A DNA stretch of 24,540 bases from Chloroflexota bacterium (GTDB lineage: Bacteria; Chloroflexota; Dehalococcoidia; SM23-28-2; RBG-16-64-32). Position 1 is the stretch's first letter; each line of letters starts with the position of its first letter. The stretch spans positions 1 through 24,540 of the forward strand of contig VBJS01000001.1 in the NCBI GenBank assembly GCA_005880055.1, in the 5' to 3' direction. A program made the position numbers and the translations under genes. The notes under the pieces were generated by a model. That model was not told the origin of the DNA. It ran no database searches and saw only the letters and a program-made list of their open reading frames with translations. This document shows positions 1 through 6,773 of this stretch, piece by piece.

Positions 1-111
1 GAAGCCCGCGTGTGCGAAGACTTCCGCGGATACGCTGGAGGGGACGGTAAGCCAGCCGCCGAGCGCGGCCTCGTCCCGCTGCCAGATCGCTTTCAGCCCG
101 TTCGGTCTCAT
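1..111 (-). CDS. HpcH/HpaI-type aldolase, N-terminal 37 residues (runs off the window)
   Basis: Reading the minus strand from ATG at 111 gives an open frame to the window edge. It starts MRPNGLKAIWQRDEAALGGW and continues LTVPSSVSAEVFAHAGF. The pattern 'short basic start, ALGGWL, (S/T)xPS, AEV.A.AGF' is the N-terminal signature of HpcH/HpaI 2-oxo-acid aldolases (4-hydroxy-2-oxoheptanedioate aldolase type), which cleave 4-hydroxy-2-oxo acids to pyruvate and an aldehyde in the cytosol with a divalent metal. The catalytic Arg/His and metal ligands lie beyond the window, so the substrate cannot be judged. No Shine-Dalgarno precedes the ATG, but a perfect TATAAT lies 8 nt upstream of it, so the message may be leaderless. 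The family call rests on 37 residues only. Confidence 0.7.
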   Translation of the reverse strand, partial: MRPNGLKAIWQRDEAALGGWLTVPSSVSAEVFAHAGF

Positions 112-119
112 CGGCGGTG

Positions 120-125
120 ATTATA
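120..125 (-). promoter_or_regulatory. Candidate -10 element (TATAAT) for the aldolase gene
   Basis: A perfect TATAAT is read on the minus strand, with 8 nt between it and the ATG at 111. A start site 6-8 nt downstream would fall on or next to the start codon, implying a leaderless transcript. No good -35 hexamer is visible at 16-18 bp. Confidence 0.4.
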
Positions 126-181
126 ACCGAGGCCAACTAAGGCACCCGGAGGCGCGGATTTCTCGGGCAGGTCTCAGCGGG

Positions 182-1408
182 TCAGAAACCGAAGCGGGTG
201 GCGTAGAGGACAAATGTGGCGCCCATCAACACCGCGGAGACTGTGAGCATCGACTGGTTAGCCGTCTGGTTTGCGCCCAGCCGCGCCATCACCAGGAAGA
301 GCGGGAAAAGCATCAGGGTGTAACGCGGAATACTGATCTGGAAGGAGGACGAAAGGAAGAAGAGGATGCTCACCCAGGCGAACACCTGGTACGAGGGCCT
401 CAGCCAGCGGGCGCCGATAAGCAGCAGGACAACGGACAGCAGGAGAAACGCCGCCCGGAACTCGTATATGGAGAGGCGAGTGGATCCCGGCGACCCCTGC
501 ACAAGCCAGAGATACGTATCACGTACAGTTTCCCACGGCGCGACGGCGTGCTGGTCCCAGTGATCGCGCTGAGTAGCGATGAACTGGAGCGGGTCGCCGG
601 CCACGATGTAGTTGAGCAGCATATATGCCCCGAAGCCGGCCGGCACCAGCACCAGCCAGAACGCCTTCTTCGGCGCCTCCCACCATTCGCGGTGGATCGC
701 CTCGATGCCAAGCGCCGGGATGATCGCCAGCCCCTGGATACGCGTGGCGCAGGCCAGTCCTCCGAGTAGGCCGCACCAGACCCAGTTGCCACGGCGGGCG
801 TTGGCGAACGAGCCCATCATCGTGCCCATGAACAGTGCTTCTGTGTAGGGCACAGCCAGTATGTAGGCCGTAGGGAAGACGAAGAAGAACCACAACCCGC
901 GCGAGGCCTCCTCCTCGTCGCTGCCGTCTGTCGTCATCAGCATCTGCAGGAAGTAACCCGCCGCCACGGAGGAGACGGCCGATACCAGAAGCGCCGACAC
1001 GAAGAAGCTGGGGATTAGGAACTTCACCAGCCAGACGGTGAGAGGGAACATCGGGAGATAGACGATGTAGTTCGCTTCGTCGCCCGAGTTCACGTAGCCG
1101 TGCTCCACGATCTTCTCGAAGTTGTTGGCGTCCCAGCGCTGGAAGGTCTCGTGGATGACGTCCCAGGCAGCCACCTCCTCCCGGACGATGATCAGGTAAC
1201 CAGTCACGTATCCGACGATGAGCAAGGCGATGCGGACGCCAAGCGCGAGGAGCGCGGCGCGCAGGAGGAAGCGCTGTTGCTGCGCGGTGATCTGAATTCG
1301 GGGGCGAATGGAGGTAAGCGCGGGGAGCTTTAAGGCGGCGGGGAGCCGGATGGCCGAAGACACTTTCGACCAGTTTATGGGAGGCCGCCGGTAGGCACCA
1401 GACAGCAA
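182..1408 (-). CDS. PIG-V-like integral membrane mannosyltransferase
   Basis: This is a polytopic membrane protein of about 408 residues. After a roughly 45-residue basic, Pro-rich leader it has about eight to ten hydrophobic segments. The first extracytoplasmic loop carries 'RWDANNFEKIVEHGY' followed by 'LPMFPLTVWL'. The RWDA...GY...FPLxP block is the hallmark of the PIG-V/GT-C glycosyltransferases, which use polyprenyl-phosphate-linked sugars on the outer face of the membrane; the Asp of RWDA is the presumed catalytic or acceptor-activating residue. In bacteria such proteins are thought to mannosylate cell-surface proteins or glycolipids, but the acceptor here is unknown. The longest frame begins at TTG 1408 without a ribosome site; internal starts such as GTG 1363 are possible, so the N terminus is uncertain. 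It lies 97 nt downstream of a secreted-protein gene and is separated from it by a strong hairpin, so it is probably transcribed independently. Confidence 0.75.
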   Translation of the reverse strand: MLSGAYRRPPINWSKVSSAIRLPAALKLPALTSIRPRIQITAQQQRFLLRAALLALGVRIALLIVGYVTGYLIIVREEVAAWDVIHETFQRWDANNFEKIVEHGYVNSGDEANYIVYLPMFPLTVWLVKFLIPSFFVSALLVSAVSSVAAGYFLQMLMTTDGSDEEEASRGLWFFFVFPTAYILAVPYTEALFMGTMMGSFANARRGNWVWCGLLGGLACATRIQGLAIIPALGIEAIHREWWEAPKKAFWLVLVPAGFGAYMLLNYIVAGDPLQFIATQRDHWDQHAVAPWETVRDTYLWLVQGSPGSTRLSIYEFRAAFLLLSVVLLLIGARWLRPSYQVFAWVSILFFLSSSFQISIPRYTLMLFPLFLVMARLGANQTANQSMLTVSAVLMGATFVLYATRFGF

Positions 1409-1450
1409 ACAAGGCGAAGCCTGCCTCCCCAGCGCAGCGGGGTGCCGTAC

Positions 1451-1482
1451 GACAGGCCGGGGCTAAAATGCCCCGGCCTGTC
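1451..1482 (-). terminator. Strong hairpin downstream of the secreted helical protein gene
   Basis: Perfect inverted repeat: GACAGGCCGGGGC, six-base loop, GCCCCGGCCTGTC, giving a 13-bp GC-rich stem. It lies 23 nt beyond the stop of the minus-strand gene at 1506-2168 and before the next minus-strand gene (1408). No T-run follows on the minus strand, so it is either a U-tract-independent terminator or a 3'-end stabiliser. Confidence 0.55.
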
Positions 1483-1505
1483 ACGGGAGGAATGCTTTTC
1501 GTTAT

Positions 1506-2168
1506 CTAGGCTTGCGGTGTCGCCGTTGCTGAGTTCTCGCCTTCACCGTTCCCGCGGTGGTGCTTGCCACGGCAGTGGGCCGCCTCACCGGGCTCCGGGT
1601 GGTAGTTGACGATCTTGTCCTCGTTTGTGGTGAATTTCTGGAACTTCCCATCCGCCTGCGCCTGGGTGATCTTGCCCTGGTCTACCTTCGCCTGAAGCTC
1701 GCTGTGGACCTCGTTCGAGAGGGCGGACTTGAAGTCGTCCAAACTCGTCCCCTGCGCCTGCGCGATCTCGGCCAGGCTCTTTCCTTGCTGCAGCTGCGTC
1801 AACACCTGCTGCGCGTCGATATGCAGCACCTGGGCCGTCGCGCGGATCACAAACCGCGCGGCGAGGCACCGGCCCTCCTTGTAGTGGTCGAAGTCGAACC
1901 CAACGTCGGAGTTCTCCAACCGTTGCTTCATGCGGTCCGCCTGGTCCTGGGTGATCTCCCCGGCAGCCAGTTTCTCGTTGATGATGTCGATCCGTGAGTC
2001 CTTTACAGCCGTTGTCAGCTGGCTCTCGCTGATTCCCAGCTTCTGCGCCACCCTGCTCAGCAGAGTCCCGCCGGGCACGTCGGTGCTCTGGGCGCCGGCC
2101 CCTGCGACAAGCAGCATGCCAACGCCGAGCGCCGCCACTGCTGCTAGCGCTAAAACTAGCTTTTTCAT
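1506..2168 (-). CDS. Secreted helical protein with DUF2680/YckD-like repeats and a His-rich tail
   Basis: The 220-residue product begins with a clear Sec signal peptide: MKKLVLALAAVAALGVGMLL, then VAGAGAQS with AxA-type cleavage near residue 26. The mature part has two similar helical modules, at about residues 40-90 and 105-180. Each ends in 'G-(E/K)-I-T-Q-x-Q-A-D', a motif I associate with secreted YckD/DUF2680-like proteins. The second module adds 'GKSLAEIAQAQGTSLDDF'. The C terminus is His-rich (HPEPGEAAHCRGKHHRGNG) and could bind metal, followed by a short Thr/Ala/Pro tail. No catalytic motif is visible and the function is unknown. The gene is divergent from the response regulator gene at 2378, and its upstream region carries a phased TTAA array shared with that gene and with the gene at 13176, so two-component control is likely. 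AGGAGG lies 12 nt before the ATG, which is long spacing. Confidence 0.75.
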   Translation of the reverse strand: MKKLVLALAAVAALGVGMLLVAGAGAQSTDVPGGTLLSRVAQKLGISESQLTTAVKDSRIDIINEKLAAGEITQDQADRMKQRLENSDVGFDFDHYKEGRCLAARFVIRATAQVLHIDAQQVLTQLQQGKSLAEIAQAQGTSLDDFKSALSNEVHSELQAKVDQGKITQAQADGKFQKFTTNEDKIVNYHPEPGEAAHCRGKHHRGNGEGENSATATPQA

Positions 2169-2203
2169 CTTCTTTCACGTCCTCCTTGGCCTTTTGTACC
2201 GTC

Positions 2204-2258
2204 AGCCTATGACTTCAACCTTAATCCGTCGTTAAGCGAGAATTAGAGTCTCTTAATG
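2204..2258 (-). promoter_or_regulatory. Phased TTAA array and -10 element of the secreted-protein gene
   Basis: TTAA cores start at 2221, 2232 and 2253, with a related TTAG at 2243, giving steps of 11, 11 and 10 bp. On the minus strand the innermost TTAA (2224-2221) is followed by exactly 11 nt and then TAGGCTGA, a plausible -10 (TAGGCT, 2209-2204). OmpR/PhoB-type regulators bind direct repeats with 11-bp period that replace the -35 element, which fits this layout. The same geometry recurs at 2333-2364 and 13207-13249. Confidence 0.55.
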
Positions 2259-2332
2259 TATACGCGCTTTTAGCGTGAGATTTAGACTTCGTCCCGCTGG
2301 ACATCGGAGTCTCACCAGCGCGCCGGCGCGCC

Positions 2333-2364
2333 TTAACATTCCTTTAATGTTGGCCGTCCATTAT
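2333..2364 (+). promoter_or_regulatory. Paired TTAA operator and -10 element of the response regulator gene
   Basis: TTAA at 2333 and 2344 are 11 bp apart; the flanks also form the inverted repeat AACATT-N5-AATGTT (2335-2351). Exactly 11 nt after the second TTAA lies CATTAT (2359-2364), a 4/6 match to TATAAT. This suggests autoregulation of the two-component operon. The implied start site (about 2371) leaves a very short leader. Confidence 0.5.
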
Positions 2365-2377
2365 CGTGGAGACGATC

Positions 2378-3049
2378 ATGTACGTATTGCTTGTGGAAGA
2401 CGAACGGCGTCTGGCCCAGGTGGTGCGGCGGGTTCTCGAAGAGGAAGGCCACACCGTAGACAACGCCTATGACGGCGAAGAGGGTCTGGCAATGGCGCTC
2501 GACGCCTCGCACGACATCATCGTCCTCGACATCATGCTTCCGGAAAAAGACGGTATTGAGGTCTGCCGTGAGCTGCGTCGGAAGCGAGTAGATACGCCGG
2601 TGCTTCTGCTAACCGCGCTGGACGGAGTCGAGGACCGCGTGCGCGGCCTCGACGCCGGCGCCGACGATTATCTGCCGAAGCCGTTCGCCTTCCAGGAGCT
2701 GTTAGCCCGCCTCCGGGCGCTGGGCCGCCGCAAAGTGCAGGGCCGGGAGCCGGCCGAGCTGCGAGTCGATAACCTCGCGCTGGACCTGCGACGGCGTCGC
2801 GCGGAGCGGTCGGGTAAGACCATAGAGCTGAGCCCGAAAGAGTTCACGCTGCTGGAATTCCTCATGCGCAACGAGGGCCGTGTCGTCACTCGCAGCCAGA
2901 TCCTGGACCACCTCTGGGGCTACGACTACGAGAGCGATTCCAACCTGGTCGATGTATATGTTGCTTACTTGAGGCGGAAGGTTGACCGCGGCCATGGCCG
3001 GCAACTGATACGCACAGTTCGCGGCATCGGCTACGCCCTGGGTGATTAG
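2378..3049 (+). CDS. OmpR/PhoB-family response regulator
   Basis: This is a 223-residue DNA-binding response regulator. The receiver domain (residues 1-118) shows the acidic pair in 'LLVEDE' (E7, D8), the phospho-acceptor D51 in 'IIVLDIMLPEKDG', the conserved Thr in 'LLLTALDG' and the Lys in 'LPKPF'. The C-terminal winged helix (about 128-223) has 'ELSPKEFTLLEFLMRN', 'RVVTRSQILDHLWG' and the terminal 'IRTVRGIGYAL' typical of OmpR-type effectors. I prefer ATG 2378, with GGAG 6 nt upstream, over an in-frame GTG at 2366. Only two bases separate its stop from the TTG start of the histidine kinase, so the pair is one operon. The 11-bp TTAA repeats upstream suit an OmpR-type dimer and point to autoregulation and to control of the divergent secreted-protein gene. 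The signal is unknown. Confidence 0.92.
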   Translation: MYVLLVEDERRLAQVVRRVLEEEGHTVDNAYDGEEGLAMALDASHDIIVLDIMLPEKDGIEVCRELRRKRVDTPVLLLTALDGVEDRVRGLDAGADDYLPKPFAFQELLARLRALGRRKVQGREPAELRVDNLALDLRRRRAERSGKTIELSPKEFTLLEFLMRNEGRVVTRSQILDHLWGYDYESDSNLVDVYVAYLRRKVDRGHGRQLIRTVRGIGYALGD

Positions 3050-3051
3050 CG

Positions 3052-4359
3052 TTGTTCAATAAGGCCCGCTGGCGGCTGACGCTCTGGTTCGCGGCAGTCG
3101 TCGCCGTGATCCTCGTCGTTATCGGCGGGGCTGTCTACTTCACAGCCCGCACCTCGCTCTTTCGGCAGGTGAACAGCGACCTGGAGGCGCACGCACAGCG
3201 AGAGGTCATCCAGCCGCTGGCGAACCGCCAACTGGACCCCGGACGCCAGAGTCTCGTTGATATCGCGACGGCAGGCGGCTACTTTTACGCTATCACCGGC
3301 GCAGACGGCCAGGTGCTGCAGCGAACGCCGAACACCGATGTGACGGGGCTGGCGGCGCCGGCCGACCTGAGCCCATCCGCCAAGTTCATCGACACCCGAA
3401 GCTCGGACGGAGACCATTTGCGAATCTATCTCCAGCCGGTGCAGGGGCCGCGAGGAAACACCTTCTTTGTGCAGGTAGGTCGTAGCACGGAGCCGGAGCG
3501 GACGGCCCTCAACCGGCTCGTCCTCATCCTGGCGGCGGGCGGAGGCGCCGGCCTTATGCTGGCATTCGCTGGGGGATTCCTCCTGGCGGGACGAGCCCTC
3601 GCCCCGATTCAGACGGCGGTCGCTAAGCAGCGCCAGTTCGTCGCCGATGCGTCCCATGAACTGCGCACGCCTCTGGCCTTGATCCGGGCAAACGCCGAGC
3701 TTCTCGAGCGGGACGCCGTCAAACCGGTGGCGGCCAACATCACCTCCGTCCACGACATCATTGGGGAGACGGACCGCCTGAGCGCACTCGTAGGGCAGAT
3801 GCTCACGCTAGCCAGCGCCGACGCCGGACAGGAGCCGGCCGAGCGCGTCCCGGTCGAACTCGGTGCCCTGGCGGCAGACGCCGTAAGGGAGATGCGCCTT
3901 CTTTCCGCCGAAAAGCAGGTATCAATCAACGCCCATGCCGACGGGCCGGCCATCGTCGAGGGTGATCCCCTTCGTCTGCGACAGCTGCTCACGATCCTCG
4001 TTGATAACTCGATCAAGTACAGTCCGGCCGGGGCAGCGGTTGACGTGCGGGCGCGCGCCGCCGGAGAGCGAGCGCTCCTGCAGGTGACAGACAACGGGCG
4101 CGGCATCCCCGCCGAAGCTGTGCCGCAGATATTCGAACGCTTCTACCGGGTGGATAAAGCGCGTTCACGAGAGATGGGTGGGGCGGGATTGGGCCTCTCT
4201 ATCGCCAGGTGGATCGCCGAGACGCACGGCGGATCAATCGACATCCAAAGCGAACCCGGAAAAGGCACGACGGTCACCGTCGCTCTGCCGCTAGCTTCAG
4301 CCGATTTACCCGGATCTGCCTCGACAGCCCCGCAGCCGGACGTATCGCTTGACCGCTGA
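3052..4359 (+). CDS. Membrane sensor histidine kinase, cognate of the upstream regulator
   Basis: The 435-residue product has two transmembrane segments (about 9-31 and 156-178) flanking an extracytoplasmic sensor of about 120 residues with no recognisable fold. Only about ten residues ('RALAPIQTAVAKQRQF') separate TM2 from the DHp helix, so the HAMP domain is almost absent. The H-box is 'ADASHELRTPLALI' with phospho-acceptor H202. The HATPase domain has the N-box 'ILVDNSIKYSP', G1 'DNGRGIP', the F-box 'FERFYRVD' and G2 'GGAGLGLSIA'. It should autophosphorylate and pass phosphate to D51 of the regulator encoded just upstream. The start is TTG at 3052, two bases after the regulator stop, suggesting translational coupling. 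The C-terminal ~20 residues are a low-complexity tail. It is convergent with the VOC gene, 12 bp away. Confidence 0.92.
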   Translation: MFNKARWRLTLWFAAVVAVILVVIGGAVYFTARTSLFRQVNSDLEAHAQREVIQPLANRQLDPGRQSLVDIATAGGYFYAITGADGQVLQRTPNTDVTGLAAPADLSPSAKFIDTRSSDGDHLRIYLQPVQGPRGNTFFVQVGRSTEPERTALNRLVLILAAGGGAGLMLAFAGGFLLAGRALAPIQTAVAKQRQFVADASHELRTPLALIRANAELLERDAVKPVAANITSVHDIIGETDRLSALVGQMLTLASADAGQEPAERVPVELGALAADAVREMRLLSAEKQVSINAHADGPAIVEGDPLRLRQLLTILVDNSIKYSPAGAAVDVRARAAGERALLQVTDNGRGIPAEAVPQIFERFYRVDKARSREMGGAGLGLSIARWIAETHGGSIDIQSEPGKGTTVTVALPLASADLPGSASTAPQPDVSLDR

Positions 4360-4371
4360 TTAGACGGTTCG

Positions 4372-5208
4372 CTAGGCGCGGGCGAGTTCGGGCCGGCCGG
4401 ACCAGCGCCAGGCTTGATCAGTCCGGCTTATCCCCATCAGCATCCCACAGAGCGCCGTTGGATGGATGAAGAGCGAGGCGTCGGAATCAGGGTCGCCGGT
4501 ATAGCGGAGGCCGCCGGCAGCTAACCGCTCGTAGATAGGCCCGAGGTCGTTGGCTTCCGCGTAGCACATATAAAGGGATTCGCCGCGCCGCGCGAAGAAG
4601 CGGCCCATAGCGAGTGAGGGCTGTGTTATCTGCGTCAGCTCGATCCGGTCCAGCCGGTTCGGCGGGTCAAACATGGTCAGTGTGCCCTGGTAGCCCCAGC
4701 GCTCGCTGTTGATTGGCACAAAGCGCGAAACGTCCAGGCCGAAGGCGTGGGCATAGTCGGAAGCAGTCTTCTGGTGGTCCTCCACGATGTTCGTTACCTC
4801 GTACAGATGCGTGATGAGGCCCGGCGATCCCATCTGGAGCATCGGGCTGATAACACAGCGCATCCCGCGCGTTTGGTCCGCCTCGATGAAGATCTGGTCC
4901 GCTTCCTGGGTGAAGTGAAGGCCGGCGTCATCCATGTGTCGGCTTAGCGCCGCGGTGTCTTCCACGGCGAAGCCGGCTGCGTATACTCCTTCTCCCCAGC
5001 GATCGAGCTGCGACGCCACCGCGCCTTCGCCTGCCGGTTGCAGCAACTCGAACTCCGCCTCACCTGCCTGGACGACGATTCTCCGCGCGTTCAGAACCCG
5101 AACCGTGTCCTCCCGGATCTGGCTCGCTCCCAAAACGTGCGCAAACGATGCTGCAGCGGCCTCGGCGTCGCGGACGGCGAGTTGTACACGGTCTACCCGT
5201 TGGAGCAT
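4372..5208 (-). CDS. Two-domain VOC (glyoxalase/dioxygenase superfamily) protein
   Basis: The 278-residue protein contains two vicinal-oxygen-chelate modules, about 1-125 ('RVDRVQLAVRDAEAAAASF', then 'FELLQP') and 130-270 ('LITHLYEVTNIVEDHQKTAS', then 'LDRIELTQI'). VOC enzymes bind a divalent metal through His/Glu ligands and include methylmalonyl-CoA epimerase, glyoxalases and ring-cleaving dioxygenases. In the first module the usual His of 'DHVxxAV' is Arg (DRVQLAV), so that half probably lacks metal. The second module has His in 'LITHLYEV' and an acidic residue in 'LYMCYAEAND', so one site could be active. The start ATG 5208 has AGGAGG six bases upstream. The substrate cannot be named. Given the acyl-CoA genes in the window an acyl-CoA-related role is possible, but there is no direct linkage. 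Confidence 0.75.
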   Translation of the reverse strand: MLQRVDRVQLAVRDAEAAAASFAHVLGASQIREDTVRVLNARRIVVQAGEAEFELLQPAGEGAVASQLDRWGEGVYAAGFAVEDTAALSRHMDDAGLHFTQEADQIFIEADQTRGMRCVISPMLQMGSPGLITHLYEVTNIVEDHQKTASDYAHAFGLDVSRFVPINSERWGYQGTLTMFDPPNRLDRIELTQITQPSLAMGRFFARRGESLYMCYAEANDLGPIYERLAAGGLRYTGDPDSDASLFIHPTALCGMLMGISRTDQAWRWSGRPELARA

Positions 5209-5239
5209 GGCGTCCTCCTCTCAGGCGAACACATTGCAA

Positions 5240-5270
5240 GGTGCAACCGGGGATTGTCCCCGGCTGCACC
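5240..5270. other. Long hairpin between the zinc-ribbon and VOC genes
   Basis: GGTGCA-a-CCGGGGA, loop TTG, TCCCCGG-c-TGCACC: a 14-bp stem with one A-C mismatch. It lies in the leader of the VOC gene (start 5208) and downstream of the zinc-ribbon stop, both on the minus strand. No T-run follows. It could be a terminator or attenuator of read-through, or a REP-like unit. Confidence 0.5.
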
Positions 5271-5331
5271 CCGAAAGCGCCGGAAAGGCGGCTGGTTTTG
5301 CCGGTAGGGGACCGGCGGCCTCGAAGCTAGA

Positions 5332-5475
5332 TTACTTGCCTTTGCCGATTACGGTGATCTTGGTGCCGCAAACCGGGCAGGCGCCCTGCGTCGCCGGGCG
5401 GCCGTTCTTCAGGGTGACCTGATTGGCGTTCTTCATCTCCCGCTTGGTGCGGCACTTCAGGCAGTAACCTTCCAT
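5332..5475 (-). CDS. Mini zinc-ribbon protein, DUF5679-like (47 residues)
   Basis: The small frame MEGYCLKCRTKREMKNANQV...ACPVCGTKITVIGKGK ends at TAA 5332. Two CxxC pairs (C5/C8 and C33/C36) form a zinc ribbon. The start 'MEGYCxKC(R/K)xK(R/K)EM' matches what I recall of the DUF5679 family of tiny proteins, whose role is unknown and which may bind nucleic acid or protein. The ATG at 5475 has AAGGGGG seven bases upstream, and a good promoter (TTGACT-N16-TATCCT) sits at 5520-5547, so it is expressed as its own short unit. It is small enough that automated annotation can miss it. Confidence 0.85.
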   Translation of the reverse strand: MEGYCLKCRTKREMKNANQVTLKNGRPATQGACPVCGTKITVIGKGK

Positions 5476-5519
5476 GTAGACCCCCTTACTATGGGACTTG
5501 ACGCTTTCTACTGCCGACT

Positions 5520-5547
5520 AGGATATATCGGCGCGCCGCTAAGTCAA
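5520..5547 (-). promoter_or_regulatory. Candidate sigma-70-type promoter of the zinc-ribbon gene
   Basis: On the minus strand TTGACT (5547-5542) is followed by a 16-bp spacer and TATCCT (5525-5520), matching consensus at 5/6 and 4/6. The predicted leader to ATG 5475 is about 38 nt and contains the ribosome site. The spacer is the GC-rich palindrome-like GGCGCGCC. Confidence 0.5.
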
Positions 5548-5686
5548 GCTATTCCAGCCACATTTTTCTTGATAATCGCACGATTCATCGCTTACGAACG
5601 CCCAAAATCGCCCGAAATCGGCTCTGCGAAGATTCGCCGGCCAGCCGGACCCTGCTTGCTTCACACCAGTCAGCCTCAGGCATCTG

Positions 5687-6687
5687 TTAGAAGCGGTTCA
5701 GCTCATCGATCAGTTGCCGTAGCCGGCCGAAGCTCCCCTGCGTGAAATCCAGCGCGACGCGCTTGCAGTCGAGCGAATCACCGTCCGCTACCTCCTGGGC
5801 GCTCGGTTCGACGGCCCGTATTGCGGGCGTGCGCATGATATCGGCGAAGGAGCGGCTCAGCTTCTCCAGGTCGTCCTCAGGAGGGAGCCGGAGCAGGCGC
5901 AAAACGAGCCTGCCATCTACGTACCGTTGCGACTGGTAGTTCGAATAGAAGCGGATGATTTCGTCCACTGCCTCCGGAATCTCCTGAGTGCAGTGGAGCA
6001 TGTTCAGGTCTTCCCTGGAGATCAGGCTGCGCGCCACCAGGTGCTCGTTGATGAATCCCAGCCAGTCGCGCCAGTACGTCCCCCCAGGTATCTCCAGCAG
6101 TATGATCGGGTGGATATCGCTCTTGCCCGTCTGCATCAGCGTTAGTAGTTCGAACATCTCATCCAGTGTGCCGAAGCCGCCGGGGAGTAGCACGAACGCG
6201 TCCGATTCCTTCAAGAACGTTACCTTGCGAGTGAAGAAGTACTTGAAGTTGATGAGCTTCGGATCGCCTTCGATGAACGTGTTCGCCTCGGCTTCGATCG
6301 GTAACCGGATGGCGGCTCCGAAACTGCGAGCCGCGCCCGCGCCTTCGTGGCCGGCGGCCATGATGCCCGGGCCGGCTCCCGTGATCACCATCCAGCCACG
6401 GGCGGCGATCGCCGCGGCAAACGCCTTGGTGTATTCGTAGTTCGGGTCCTCGGGGGTAGCGCGGGCCGACCCGAAGATGCTGACCTTGCGATAACCTCGG
6501 TACCCCTTGAAGACCTTGCGGAGCGGTGTTTGGCCAGCCGGAAGCAGGAGGTCAGCATCTCGGCGAGCAGGTCCGCGTCTTCGTGGAAGCCGCTGGCCTG
6601 CACGAGGGCATCGATGCGCGCGTCCAGCTCCTCGTCTCCGGTGCGGTAGCGTCGGCGAGGGCGAGTCAACCGTATTTCGTCCACCAT
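5687..6687 (-). pseudogene. LOG-family (lysine decarboxylase-like) nucleotide hydrolase, broken by an internal deletion
   Basis: Two frames together make one LOG-family protein. The N-terminal frame starts at ATG 6687 (MVDEIRLTRPRRRYRTGDEE) and is homologous through 'DLLAEMLTSCFRLAKH'. The remainder runs in another frame from about 6524 (RKVFKGYRGYRKVSIFGSAR) to the stop at 5687, with 'GWMVITGAGPGIM', 'KYFFTRK' and the LOG signature 'PGGFGTLDEMFE'. LOG proteins cleave nucleoside monophosphates such as cytokinin ribotides or AMP at the N-glycosidic bond. In relatives I recall, about 20 residues (a 'DRGDLKLI...ALKELRYAF' stretch) lie between the two blocks. They are missing here, so a deletion of roughly 60 bp with frame change is inferred near 6520-6530. 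A shorter product from ATG 6391 would keep the active-site motif but lose the first Rossmann strand. It is divergent from dinB. It could instead be an assembly error. Confidence 0.75.
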
Positions 6688-6773
6688 CGGCCCTTCAAGT
6701 TTATCACCGGCAGCGGGCGGAATTGACGCCCCGACCGCGCCACAGCGCCGTTCCCGTCGCCGTCTTACCGTCC

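Noticed and set aside
5498..5529. Plus-strand promoter-like TTGACG followed by GATATATC
   Set aside because: The spacing is poor and no plus-strand gene follows; the minus-strand promoter here fits the zinc-ribbon gene.
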